The notes under the pieces were generated by a model. That model was not told the origin of the DNA, did no database searches, and was given only the letters and a program-made list of their open reading frames with translations. A stretch of DNA of 64,000 nt from Spodoptera frugiperda (taxonomy: Eukaryota > Arthropoda > Insecta > Lepidoptera > Noctuidae). Shown here piece by piece: positions 25,895-35,773 of this stretch (position 1 is the first letter of the stretch; each line of letters opens with the position of its first letter). The stretch is taken from contig NC_064234.1 in assembly GCF_023101765.2 (NCBI RefSeq), positions 6,262,001 through 6,326,000 of the forward strand. The letters are read 5' to 3'. The position numbers and the translations under genes were made by a program.

Positions 25895-25965
25895 CAGACG
25901 TCTAATTTTTGAGATTATATGACCTTGCTTGCTTGGGTTCGATACCCGAGGGGAACAAACATTAT
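25895..25965 (+). repeat. Degenerate tRNA-like SINE head
   Basis: B-box-like GGGTTCGATACCCGAG (25938-25953), preceded by AT-rich degenerate sequence, with no complete tRNA fold. It abuts the inverted family 2 SINE that begins at about 25976. Confidence 0.45.
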
Positions 25966-25975
25966 TTCTCATCAA

Positions 25976-26215
25976 CGTCACGCCTTTTATCCCCGAAGGG
26001 GTAGGCAGAGTTGCACATTACGGCATGTAATGCCGCTATACAATGTACACCCACTTTTTATAAGTCCCATGTAATAGGGGGTGAGCCTATTGCTATATAT
26101 TGGGTTAATTGGGTACTTTTCCAGACTCCGTGCTACTACTGAGAAATTTTCGAAAAACCGAAAAAAGCCCAGCAGCACTTTACCCGACCCGGGCATTTAT
26201 TTCTTGAAAAATGCC
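25976..26215 (-). mobile_element. SINE family 2, copy a
   Basis: Shares CATTACGGCATGTAATGCC, CAATGTACACCCACTTTT, AATAGGGGGTGAGCCTATTG and GAAAAAAGCCCAGCAGCACT (in the order shown on the + strand) with copies at 37118-37335, 44975-45155 (inverted) and 63525-63695. The tRNA-like head, best seen at 37250-37335, is truncated here after ACCCGACCCGGG. It lies about 20 bases left of the R1-type LINE target site. Confidence 0.8.
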
Positions 26216-26248
26216 TCAGCATTTTCAGTACGTCTAGATCTGTGGAGC

Positions 26249-26250
<2 letters not shown>

Positions 26251-26279
<29 letters not shown>

Positions 26280-27356
26280 GGGAAAGTCATCCAATGACTT
26301 CTCCCGCCTTGGGTGAGGCGGGAGGGAGTGTCAGACTCTTACTGACTAAAAACCACCCCGTTCCTTCTCCTGCTTTGAGCCGGAGCCCCGGTAACCTTTT
26401 ACGTTGTCCGCAGCTCCGGATCAGGCATCAGCCCTACTGGGCCCCATCTGTGGTGGTCTGGCTCTTTGAGGCGCGCGCGGAACGCGACGCGCCGTACGCA
26501 CGGGTCTGGTTCTGGTCGGGCGGCGAGCTACCCTTGCTCGCCGTCCGCAGACCCGCACTTACGGTGGCCGGAGATCGTCACGCGATCCCCGACGCCCGGA
26601 GTGTCTTCTGCGGCGGCTGGAGCGTGAGGAGGATCGTTCCCTCAAGCGCTGCGCCTCCTCCTTAGTTAACATAACTGCTTCGCAGAAGGAGGAGACGGCG
26701 TCCCATTCCCCCTCGCTCCGCACCATGGCCTGAACCAAAGCCGGACGCGAGAGGTCACCGTCGCCGATCACATCCCTAAGGACACGGCGGTGCTCAGCCC
26801 ATGCAGGGCACACCGCTACTGTATGCTCCACCGTGTCCTCCGGGTGGTCCACGCAATGCCGACACCCGGGCGTTTCCTCCCGCCGAATCCGAAACAGGAA
26901 CCTACCGAAACTTCCGTGTCCGGTAAGCACCTGCGTCAGGCGGTAGGTGAGGACGCCGTGACGCCTCTCTAGCCACTCCTCAAAGAGGGGTCTTACCGCT
27001 GCTATAACAGCGAGCCCAGCCCTCGGTTGCGACAGTCGTTGCTTCCATTCCGCCATGAGATCTCGCCGGAGCTCATCCCGCCACGCACTAATCTGGCGCG
27101 GCAGTGGAGTTTCGCCCCGGCGATGCGCCTCCGCACGTAGGCTGTATACGTGCGCAAGCACTTTCGCCTCCAGATCCCACGGCGGTGATCCCGCAAGGAG
27201 GTTAGCCGCCTCCCCGGAGATCGTGCGGTATCCACGGATCATCCGAATGGCCATGACCCTCTGGGATGAAACCAGCGCACGAGCTGGTCGTCGCCGTAGA
27301 TTTGGCGCCCACACCGGGGCCCCATAGAGGGCCATGGACCGCACAATCCCCGCGTA
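26251..27356 (-). mobile_element. 5'-truncated R1-clade LINE with poly-A tail and 15-bp target-site duplication
   Basis: The element reads on the - strand from 27356 to a poly-A tail (T run 26251-26274). It is flanked by exact copies of AGATCTGTGGAGCTT at 26236-26250 and 27357-27371, the duplication made by target-primed reverse transcription. Only the C-terminal end of ORF2 and the 3'UTR (26275-26558) remain; endonuclease and reverse transcriptase are missing, so it is dead on arrival. GC-rich coding text contrasts sharply with the surrounding AT-rich DNA. Shorter relatives lie at 13710, 25574 and 58139. Confidence 0.93.
26559..27356 (-). pseudogene. R1-clade LINE ORF2 C-terminal fragment
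   Basis: The frame runs unbroken for about 266 codons from the truncation point to a stop at 26559. It begins in the thumb/post-RT region (YGAPVWA, SSQRVMAIRMIRGYRTISGE, ANLLAGSPPWDLEA) typical of R1/TRAS/SART-like elements. It ends with a zinc-knuckle-like CRHCVDHPEDTVEHTVAVCP and an Arg/Ser-rich tail. By chance the frame stays open through the target-site duplication into host DNA and gains an ATG at 27392, so a longer 277-codon frame exists. That start is host sequence and not part of the LINE protein. No stop codon has accumulated, so the insertion may be fairly young. Confidence 0.85.
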
Positions 27357-27371
27357 AGATCTGTGGAGCTT

Positions 27372-28063
27372 GCTTCCTATTTGATGAAACATGAAAAAAA
27401 TACGTGTTTCTTAATTATTTAGAACTGCTACTGCCATCTAACGGCTACATTACATACCAATTTCCGATGTAAGATTTATAAGAGCTATTTTGATACAGGC
27501 GTTGTATTGATGATTGTGATACGTCGTTTGGAAGAAAAATGTAACCTTAATTTGGATAACAATGTGTTTTTCCATAGGGTGGTAAGTAAACCTCAAGCTG
27601 AGCCTGCTGATGTACAGATCCAACATTCAAGGAGTATGGTAGGTATTAAGCACAACCTGGACATAACGATGACGATTCAAATAAAATAAAGTAATACACT
27701 AATTTAAGTATATTATATTCAATAAACAATACAATTACACATGAAAACTAAATACATAATTATAACATTATTGTTTGACATAAAACTATTGAAAATTAAA
27801 TAAAACAGACACTATTTTAGTCAAATTACTGATTAAAACGGTGTACAAACACCTCTAAAACATAAAAGCTAACAATAGGTGAAAAAGAAAAATATTTACG
27901 TCTAAAACTGTAGTCATATCTAAAGTTTAAATCATCATAATCACTATGACCACTATTTCCTAAAGTTTTAAACAACTTTCTTCTATTTTGTTAGATAACT
28001 AGATAAAATTAATAATAACTGATCATGTCAATTTCAAAAATAACATTTTATATGAGGTGGGTC
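27372..28063. other. Non-coding stretch containing the ncd 3'UTR
   Basis: The ncd transcript reads leftward into this region. I do not see an unambiguous AATAAA on the - strand close to the stop; an ATATAAAA-like variant just after the stop is weak. No other gene found. Confidence 0.45.
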
Positions 28064-29959
28064 TTATGAGTCAAACATGGTTATATTCTTTTTGGCTTTA
28101 ACAACTCTACAGTTATTAACTTGTGTGGCAAAGCGTAAGGAATTAAGTGTCTCACTGAAGCATTCATCAAATTGATTGATATTTACCAACATAAGTGTTT
28201 TCGAATTGCCTCCTAGACTGGGCATCAGTAAGTGGGTCAGCTTAGAATTTCTGTATGGTATATGAGACTGATTGGTCTGCAGTGATAAGATAACTTTAGA
28301 CAGCTCTGATAAAGACCTGTTAATATGTTTTGTCTCCTCCATGCGCTGTGTAGTTTTCCCACTTTCTGAACCAGCCAGATCCACCAAATTCAAGTTACTT
28401 GTATATTTTTCTTTACGCTTTTCATGTATCGCCGATATTTTGATCTGGGCGACTGAGTGAGATCGCGAACTGCGCTCATTATTTAGCGTCGCAGCTGTCT
28501 GTCTGTTACGTTGGGCAAATATCATCAGCCTGATAAAATCGTGTGAATTCTTAACTTCCTCTTCCTTCAAATTCGATACATACACATCAGTTCCCTTTGA
28601 ATCAGACATTTTTATCTCATGTGTTACTTGATCCTTGCTGGAGTTCAGCAGATCATAGATTACTTCGTTATATATTTCCAAGAAAGATGCTTTTATGGTT
28701 ACCTCCCAGCCCATCCTTTTCAAATCTTCCATACTCGTGAATATCATGTTGAAAGCTCTTGGTATGATTCCATACTGTTCAGTTCCACAGCCACCTTCCA
28801 TAGTGTATGTTTTACCAGATCCTGTTTGCCCATATGCAAAAATACACACATTGTATCCATCTAATGCTGATTGGACCATTGTAGAAACCTCAGCAAACAC
28901 ATCTTCTTGAGTTGCATGTGGTGTAAAAATACCATCAAATGTGAAACCATGTTGTGGCTTTCCTTTTCTGACGGAGTTCATTAGTTCAACTTTCTCTACT
29001 TCTATAGAGCAAGAATCAAGCACATTGAGATTATATCTTGGTTTAGATTGTTCTGATTCCAGTGGAGGTCTAATTCTACAGTATACTCTAATGTTACCTT
29101 TCAAATCTTGAATAGTATTCCTTAAGTCTCTCTGCTCTTTATGCATGGCAGCTAAAATATTGTGCAGTATTTCTGATTCTGACTTATATTTAGCAATAGT
29201 CTCTTGAGCTTCTTTATAGTCAAGTTGCAATTTGTCAAATTGTATAGATATCTTCTTAAGACTATCTGTCAAGACTCTCAGTGCTTCTGTCTCCTCCTGC
29301 AGACTTTTATGTTGTCGAGATAAAGCATCAAATTCTAATTGTACCTTATCAAGTTCAGCAGTCTTCTGTTTGAGACTAGTAGTGATTTCGTCTAATAACA
29401 CAGTTTTGCGCTGCAAGTTTTCATTTTCCATTTTCTGAATATCGAAATCTACTTTCATTTTATCATATTCTGCAGATTTTTCTCTTAATTCTGTTAGAGA
29501 TTTTAGCAGATTCTCTTTTAATCTATCCCTCTCAGTCACAAAGCTTTGTACAGAATCCTTAGTCTTCTCATAACTGTCAGTAACTTCAATGTGTTTTTCT
29601 TTCAAGTCATCAAATTCACTTTTCATGTTCTTGTGTTTTCCCAGCAAATCATTAAATCTTGCTTTGTAGTCATATGGTGCTATTTTAGGAGCTACAGTTA
29701 CTTTCTTTTCAACCTTATTTACTTTTGGAGGAGGAACAGCAACAGCAGATGGTGCAGTTGCCGATCTCTTCAAACGTGGAGCTGGAACTACTGTTGAAGG
29801 GCCAGTGCGTGCAGGCTTTGTATGATTAATTAAAAGATCCTTCTTGTCAGCATCACTCAGAGTGCTGACCAGGGTTCTAGCCAATGGACGACGATTTGGC
29901 AAGCCCGGCTTGTTTTCTTTGGTGGCTGTCACCGGTGGCATTTTGGGTATTCGAGACAT
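28064..29959 (-). CDS. ncd: Kinesin-14 (ncd/claret-type) C-terminal motor protein, 631 aa
   Basis: Minus-end-directed microtubule motor; orthologues bundle and focus spindle microtubules in meiosis and early mitosis. Residues 1-95 are a basic, Pro/Lys-rich tail (the microtubule-binding region in the family). About 96-280 is a coiled-coil stalk rich in Lys/Glu/Leu heptads. Residues 279-298 hold the kinesin-14 neck and motor start (DLRNTIQDLKGNIRVYCRIR). The motor fills the rest: P loop GQTGSGKT (377-384), switch I NNERSSRSHS (493-502), switch II DLAGSE (527-532) and HIPYRNSKLTHLL. Placement of the motor at the C terminus, directly after the neck, separates it from plus-end kinesins. Length is close to that of insect Ncd. 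The whole coding region is one exon; the ATG directly follows an acceptor (TTGAATTCCAG), so the upstream exon is non-coding. It is divergent from bin3. Confidence 0.95.
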   Translation of the reverse strand: MSRIPKMPPVTATKENKPGLPNRRPLARTLVSTLSDADKKDLLINHTKPARTGPSTVVPAPRLKRSATAPSAVAVPPPKVNKVEKKVTVAPKIAPYDYKARFNDLLGKHKNMKSEFDDLKEKHIEVTDSYEKTKDSVQSFVTERDRLKENLLKSLTELREKSAEYDKMKVDFDIQKMENENLQRKTVLLDEITTSLKQKTAELDKVQLEFDALSRQHKSLQEETEALRVLTDSLKKISIQFDKLQLDYKEAQETIAKYKSESEILHNILAAMHKEQRDLRNTIQDLKGNIRVYCRIRPPLESEQSKPRYNLNVLDSCSIEVEKVELMNSVRKGKPQHGFTFDGIFTPHATQEDVFAEVSTMVQSALDGYNVCIFAYGQTGSGKTYTMEGGCGTEQYGIIPRAFNMIFTSMEDLKRMGWEVTIKASFLEIYNEVIYDLLNSSKDQVTHEIKMSDSKGTDVYVSNLKEEEVKNSHDFIRLMIFAQRNRQTAATLNNERSSRSHSVAQIKISAIHEKRKEKYTSNLNLVDLAGSESGKTTQRMEETKHINRSLSELSKVILSLQTNQSHIPYRNSKLTHLLMPSLGGNSKTLMLVNINQFDECFSETLNSLRFATQVNNCRVVKAKKNITMFDS

Positions 29960-30685
29960 CTGGAATTCAAGAATAAGAGAAATTACTTTTATAATAATTT
30001 TCTCATTAGAAGATAATAGTTTATAAAGTCATAATAACTTCTTGTTTTGTTTTTTAAGTGTTTTGACAACAAAATGTTTAGTAACTGATGTGATATCTGA
30101 ATATTCTTGACAGGATACACTAAAAGTAAGATCAAAATGCACAGCTTAATTATCCATACAGATACAGGTACCACAAAAACATGTTTAAACGTGTCCATAT
30201 CAAACAAATACCAAGAGTAAAAAAAATATCAACTAGCTAACTTGTAAATATTATCCCAGCAGTCTACCTTCTTCTACAAAAAGCAGTGTTTTCAAATACA
30301 TGTCGCATAAACCATGACAATTTACAAATAATTAGTAAAAATACTATTAATACATCTGCATTTAACTGCAGCCCGCGCTTTCTCAGCACTTCATCAAGAT
30401 TTGAGAAATATAAGTTTTAGAAAAATAATACCACGTCTATGTTATTACCTTATTCATCACAGTGTAAACGCCAATTTACTCGTAGCACACAAAATATAGA
30501 CGATTCTGAAACACAAATTAAGACTTACGTTACAAAAAATACTGGTCACTACGCACTGAACATAATTCTGATGCATAAAACAGATTATTTTTAGTAGATA
30601 CACGATATATAACTGTTTCACACACAATATAATGAGGTCATCTATGAGAATAGTTTAGCTAACCACCACTGCAGTAATTACTTAC
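29960..30685 (-). other. Probable 5'UTR intron of ncd
   Basis: On the - strand a pyrimidine-rich acceptor ending CAG lies immediately before the ncd ATG. The best upstream donor is AATT/GTAAGTAATT with GT at 30685-30684. An alternative donor, AAC/GTAAGTCTT, lies near 30525. The first, non-coding exon would then lie at about 30686-30750. The open frame at 29989-30207 inside it shows no protein family. Confidence 0.5.
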
Positions 30686-31697
30686 AATTTTTCTTTAATT
30701 ATTCGTCTTCCGTTGATTTCAAACAATCATTTGTCAACACGAACGACAACGGATATTTTCTATTCAAAATTCAAAATCTATTCCTGACGCTTAGTAGTGT
30801 CAAATGTTACAACATTTAAAAATAAATTTTGAAGAACTAGACTCTACCCTTTTGAGACAAAACATCATAAAATGTTTGGATAACATGTGATTTATTAACA
30901 GATAAAGTTATATAATATTGTTTTATTTCTTTTTATCCTTGAACTCCAAAGTCCTTATTCATTTCATAAACTTATATTGAAATTACCTTAGAATAAACTT
31001 GCACTAATAATACCAAGCATATGGTTAGAAAAAAATGTGTAAAAAGCGATTTAAACAATGGCTAAAACTCTATAAATTTATTTTTATTACAACCTGTGTG
31101 AAAATAATAATTGTTACAAAGTTTTATGAATATAATTTGATATTAGTATGTTCAATTTTGTTAGTAAGTACAGCGAGAATATTAGTAGTAATTGATAATA
31201 TTTAGGCTGGCAACTCTAGTTTGTTCTTGTATCTTCTATTTCCTCATGAAAGCGGAAAAGTGTCGGGCTCTGACCCTATTTTTGATTGGTCACTTGCGCA
31301 AACCATATGTATTTTAACCAATAAGATATTTAGGTTAACGTCCTATCAGAGTCATAATAGTATATGAAAACTAAAACAAATGAAATCAAATTGCCATTGC
31401 TATCCTATCAAAGTATTGTGCGAAGTGCTGTGTATAATTTTGAAAAGTGGATAGTTATCATGGTGTGTTTAAGTGTAAAGTGAAATATTTTCTTTTAATC
31501 GTTTCAAAGCTTTCTTATATCGTTCAAGTATACGTCTCAGTGGCAAGTAATAATAAAAACAAACCGCATTGTTAAACTGTTTATCACCATTGACGGATGT
31601 CCTTGTAGATTTTGCAAGAAGTGAAGTGGCGGTAAATTTGACTTTTTAAATTATTTATTGTTTTATCATGTAGTTATTGTTACGGTACACATACGTA
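30686..31697. promoter_or_regulatory. Shared upstream region between divergent ncd and bin3
   Basis: The two genes point away from each other across this interval, with 5'UTRs probably taking up both ends. It is AT-rich and lacks an obvious TATA box at either expected start. A CCAAT-type word appears as ATTGG near 31287 and AACCAATAAG near 31317. A bidirectional promoter is an inference from the layout. Confidence 0.45.
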
Positions 31698-34600
31698 ATG
31701 GGTAGTCCGGAAGAAATTGTGATTGCTTGTGAAAGCAACGTGGTTGACAATGCTGATAATGAAACAGCTGGTGAGATATCAGAGACAGAATTAGGCGATG
31801 TTACGGAAACATCATCAAATGTTAATGAGACCAGTGCTCTCAACTCGTGTGATGCCAACACTTCCAAAGAAGGCGATGCCTCAGGTGTGGGTACTTCAAA
31901 AAAGACGAAAAAGAAATTTCGCCATGGCAAAAAAGGTCATACACCCGCCAAGGACAACCCTGATAGAAGTACCATACGGCGCGTGAATTACATTGGTACG
32001 AAGTTCAAACAAGGAAGGAAGAGGGCTCAGAGCTTTCCATCAATCTCCAAGTTTTTCCTACCACATAAGAGGCCGCGTAAGGAAGTTTTTATACCACCTA
32101 CCAAATTTTTGCTAGGTGGAAATATATCAGATCCCTTAAACCTGAACAGTCTTCAGGATGAGGATATCAATAGAGCTATGAATGCAGTTACTCCAGAATC
32201 TTCACCTCTACCTACACCACCTCGGCATAAGGCTAAGATCGATGTCATAATTCCACCAAACATAAGGGATCCATTAAATTTAATGGAGCCATTAGATAAT
32301 GAGGAGTATGAGAAGAGACTGGAGATGCAGCAACGCAAGCCACGCAAGAAGGCACGACTAAGGAGACGCACAACTGACAACACATCTCCTGTTACTGAGG
32401 AGCCTCCTGAAGTGGTTGTGGAAGGCATCAAAGAGCCACCACCTCCAGAACCATCCACATCTGCATGCAAGTCACGCAAAAGATCTTGTAGTGACAGTGA
32501 TAATAACTCTCAGAAAGTCAAAGACCCTAAGAAGTTGCGCAGGATGGATTCATTAGATAAGATTGTAAGCCCAGTAGTGCCTCAGCCAGGAGCATGGATG
32601 CGGGCGCGACCCCAACAGCGGACCGCACCACCAGAGCGTCCAGCATCACCACATCGCACTAAACTAAAGAGCATCTCTGATGAAGACCAAAAACTTCCAA
32701 CGTTTCACCCCAAAAATTCAAGATATCAGTATGGTAATTATGACAGGTCAGTAACCAGTTTCTTTTATGTGTTACCTAGTAAGGGGAGAGGGTAGTTATA
32801 ATAAAAGAGGAGCAAGATTCTGAAGAGTTCTCTTATTTGTCAGTTATTTTGCCAGCTGGAAGTATTTGCATGACAACAGCTTGACCTCTAAATAAATCTT
32901 TTGTCATTCATTATTATTGTAAACCGTATGAATAAATATGTCTTAACAATTCAAAAACGTTATTTTCCAAGGAGAGCAACTAAATATCTTAAGCATAATA
33001 ATATATCTTATGGTCTTTGTGTCAGATTTTAATAATATTAATGTATGGTTACAGGTATTATGGTTATCGGAACTTGAATGCTAACATGGATATTCGGCTG
33101 CAAGTATTTGAGATGCACAGACATCTCTTCCAGAACAAAGATGTGTTGGATATTGGATGTAATGTGGGCCATATTTCTGTAGCAGTGGCACGGACACTAG
33201 GTGCCCGGTCAGTTGTTGGGATGGACATCGATCCAGTGCTCATAGGTATGTAACAACCACATACATGTAATCTACCACAAATTATAAATACAAAATTGCA
33301 TACACACACAAATATAGGTCACTGATTTAACCTGATTAGGTGCTATTCACTTCTGGCTGCCATCCAATTACTTCAAATACTATGTGATTTAGAAATTTTC
33401 ATAGAATTATTGTCATCATAATGTAGAGTATAAGTGGTACTATAATAGAACTATCAGTTGTAGTCAGAATCATAAAAAGCATTCTCAATAAAAGTCTTGT
33501 TCTGATTTTTTAATTGCATTAACTATTGTAAAACAAAGAGGATAATAAAAATACAACATTGAATTCATTGAACTTAGATAATTACTTGATATTGTGGTAA
33601 GGCAAGGAGATACACATTTATTTTACTATTACATTAATTAGTTCCCATAAATTAATGACCTTGGAGTAACTATAATTATTATTATCATACAATAACTAAT
33701 AAAATTATTATCCTATTTCAGGGAGAGCAAGAAAGAATCTGAGGTCCTTCATTCCAGTACCAACTGAACAAAAGCGGGATGACGACAAAAAAATGGACTT
33801 GGATGACGATAAAAAAGGAGATTGTGATAAGTGTAAGGAAGACAAGTGTGAAGACTGCAGCATTGATCAGAAACTCGACAAACACGACGACTTGAAAAAG
33901 GTCTCTGCAAAAAGGATGCGAAGGCCTCGAAAGAATAGGAAAGCAGTTCAGAAACAAGAACAAGGCCAATGCTTCTTCCCCATGTCAATGACCATGTTGT
34001 ATGGACCACTTGGTGACTCGACCTCAGAAGTCACGCCACCTGTTTTCCCTTTCAACGTTACGTTTAAGCAGGTACGTTAGTTATTTCATCCTATGACGAA
34101 ATAAACTGTCATCTCATTACTAATGTTGAAATATTACGTACTTAAAGCCATTTTGTACCACTCACTTATTATTTCACTATGTTTTGTCTTGTTGCGCAAC
34201 ACGACATGTCACGACATGTCGATCTTCCGCGCGTATGATGCATGATGCTACATGTCATCTCTATTATTAAATGTATGAGTATTAATCTTACGTTAATATG
34301 TTTCAGGGAAATTATGTTCCTCGCGAGGAAGTCGCGGTCGGAAGCGGCCCTGACAGTCCTCAGTTCGATCTGATCCTGTGCCTGTCTACCACCAAGTGGA
34401 TGCATTTAAATTGGGGCGACGCGGGCCTCAAGCGTGCCTTCCGAAAAATGTTTGCCGATCTACGCCCCGGCGGAAAACTGGTGCTAGAAGCACAAAATTG
34501 GGCTAGTTATAAGAAAAAGAAGCGTCTAACGGTATGTTGCTACTTCTCTTTTACAAATTTATTTAAAAATCGTTGATATACTTTCAATAGATGACTAATT

Positions 34601-35203
34601 GTTATTTTTATTTTGTTTCAGCCTACAATATATGAAAACTTTAACTCAATTGAGTTATTCCCGAATAAATTTCGCGATTACTTGCTGTCACCTGAAGTCG
34701 GATTCAGCAAGTGTTGCATACTGGGTGTACCTCAGCATGCAAGCAAAGGATTCCGGCGGCCAATACAACTGTATATAAAGGGCGACTTCACGCCGAGTAA
34801 GGCGCGCTGGTCGGACGCGTACGCTCCGTCGTCGCACCACCGGCCCGAGGCCGAGCCCCCGCGCCGCACGGTGTACGCGCCCGTGGCGCCCGCTTACCGG
34901 CCCAGTGATGATGCGCCTTCCTGCGGCGCTGCGACGCCGTATTCTCCTAATCTGGATTGCTCCGCCGATGATTCGCCATTTTACAACCCCCGTAGCGATT
35001 CATACGCGCCGTCGTACCAGCCCCCGCGGCCCACGGTGTACGCGACGCTGCCGTCCCCGCTGGGCAGCGCGTCGCCCGCCGCCTCGCCCGCGGCCTCGCC
35101 AGCCCCGCACGCTTCCCCGGCGCCGGATCCACTATCTGCTCGCGGTTTCCCTGAGCCGCGACCTCATGATGATAAGTCACCGCAGAGCGGTGCGTTTGTT
35201 TAA
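31698..35203 (+). CDS. bin3: 7SK snRNA methylphosphate capping enzyme (Bin3/MePCE), 798 aa
   Basis: SAM-dependent methyltransferase that puts a methyl cap on the 5' gamma-phosphate of 7SK RNA and stays bound in the 7SK/P-TEFb snRNP in the nucleus. Exons: 31698-32746, 33055-33245, 33722-34071, 34307-34531 and 34622-35203; all junctions are GT-AG and keep frame. The N terminus (1-350) is charged and disordered but holds the family's SISKFFLPHKR and PTKFLLGGNISDPLNLNSL motifs. YQYGNY|RYYGYR leads into the Bin3 fold. It has SAM motif DVLDIGCNVGH (379-389), MDID (406-409), LCLSTTKWMHLNWGD (554-568), LRPGG, and EVGF...SKGFRRPIQLY near 630-656. Between the halves, exon 3 encodes a Lys/Asp/Cys-rich insert (about 430-500). 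Residues 660-798 form an unusual P/S/A/Y-rich tail. ATG 31698 is the first in frame after an upstream stop. Confidence 0.93.
34201..34220 (+). repeat. Perfect 10-bp tandem duplication in bin3 intron 3
   Basis: ACGACATGTC is repeated twice without spacer, giving two palindromic ACATGT cores. The site resembles paired half-sites of a palindrome-binding factor, but the match to any named motif is incomplete. Low significance without more copies. Confidence 0.6.
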
Positions 35204-35747
35204 GTTTAGAAGTGACCGGAACTTATAAATGTGATATTAATCACTAAATTCGAGGTTAGGACTGTCTGTGAACTCTAAAGAGTATACAATAATTCATGCA
35301 CCAGCTCGGGACCTGGTTGGCATGGATCTTAACCTGAGCACGCGAGCCTTTACTGACTGTTTTCACGATAACATGCATAATAAGTAACCGGTGTAAAGGA
35401 GCGTCGGCAGGCACGGGATATTGCCGGCACTCATTTTTAGATTTGTAATGTCCTCCCGCCTTTCATATTTCTATGTAAATATCGATTAGAACCCATAGGA
35501 TTATGTTTCGATAGGCTGAAAGTATTTTATAATATTATAACCGCACATTAATCTATTCTGGTGTTTTTATTTCACCCAACTGCGTACCCGTAATGTACAG
35601 CAACTTTGTTTTTGTTTGTTTTTATATAGGCCGGTATACAAATGGCACATCTTGTAATTCTCAAAATCATAGATTTCCCATAAAGTTATTATTACAGTAT
35701 ACATTATAATTTGTAAGTAAAGTAGCTGTATCCAAAAACGAGTGGAC

Positions 35748-35753
35748 AATAAA
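35748..35753 (+). terminator. Poly(A) signal AATAAA for bin3
   Basis: AATAAA about 545 bases after the bin3 stop, followed by GT-rich sequence (TGTGTTTTATTTATGTAACG) within 60 bases. No earlier AATAAA is seen after the stop, so the 3'UTR is about 0.57 kb. Confidence 0.6.
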
Positions 35754-35773
35754 GAACAATCTATGCCAATCTT

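Noticed and set aside
26081..26665. 194-codon + strand frame
   Set aside because: It crosses a SINE, the LINE poly-T run and the antisense of the LINE 3'UTR; composite of mobile DNA, not a gene.
31677..31697. Seven-codon upstream extension of bin3
   Set aside because: Starts at TTG; the first in-frame ATG after the upstream stop is 31698.
32153..32479. 108-codon - strand frame
   Set aside because: Antisense shadow of bin3 exon 1.
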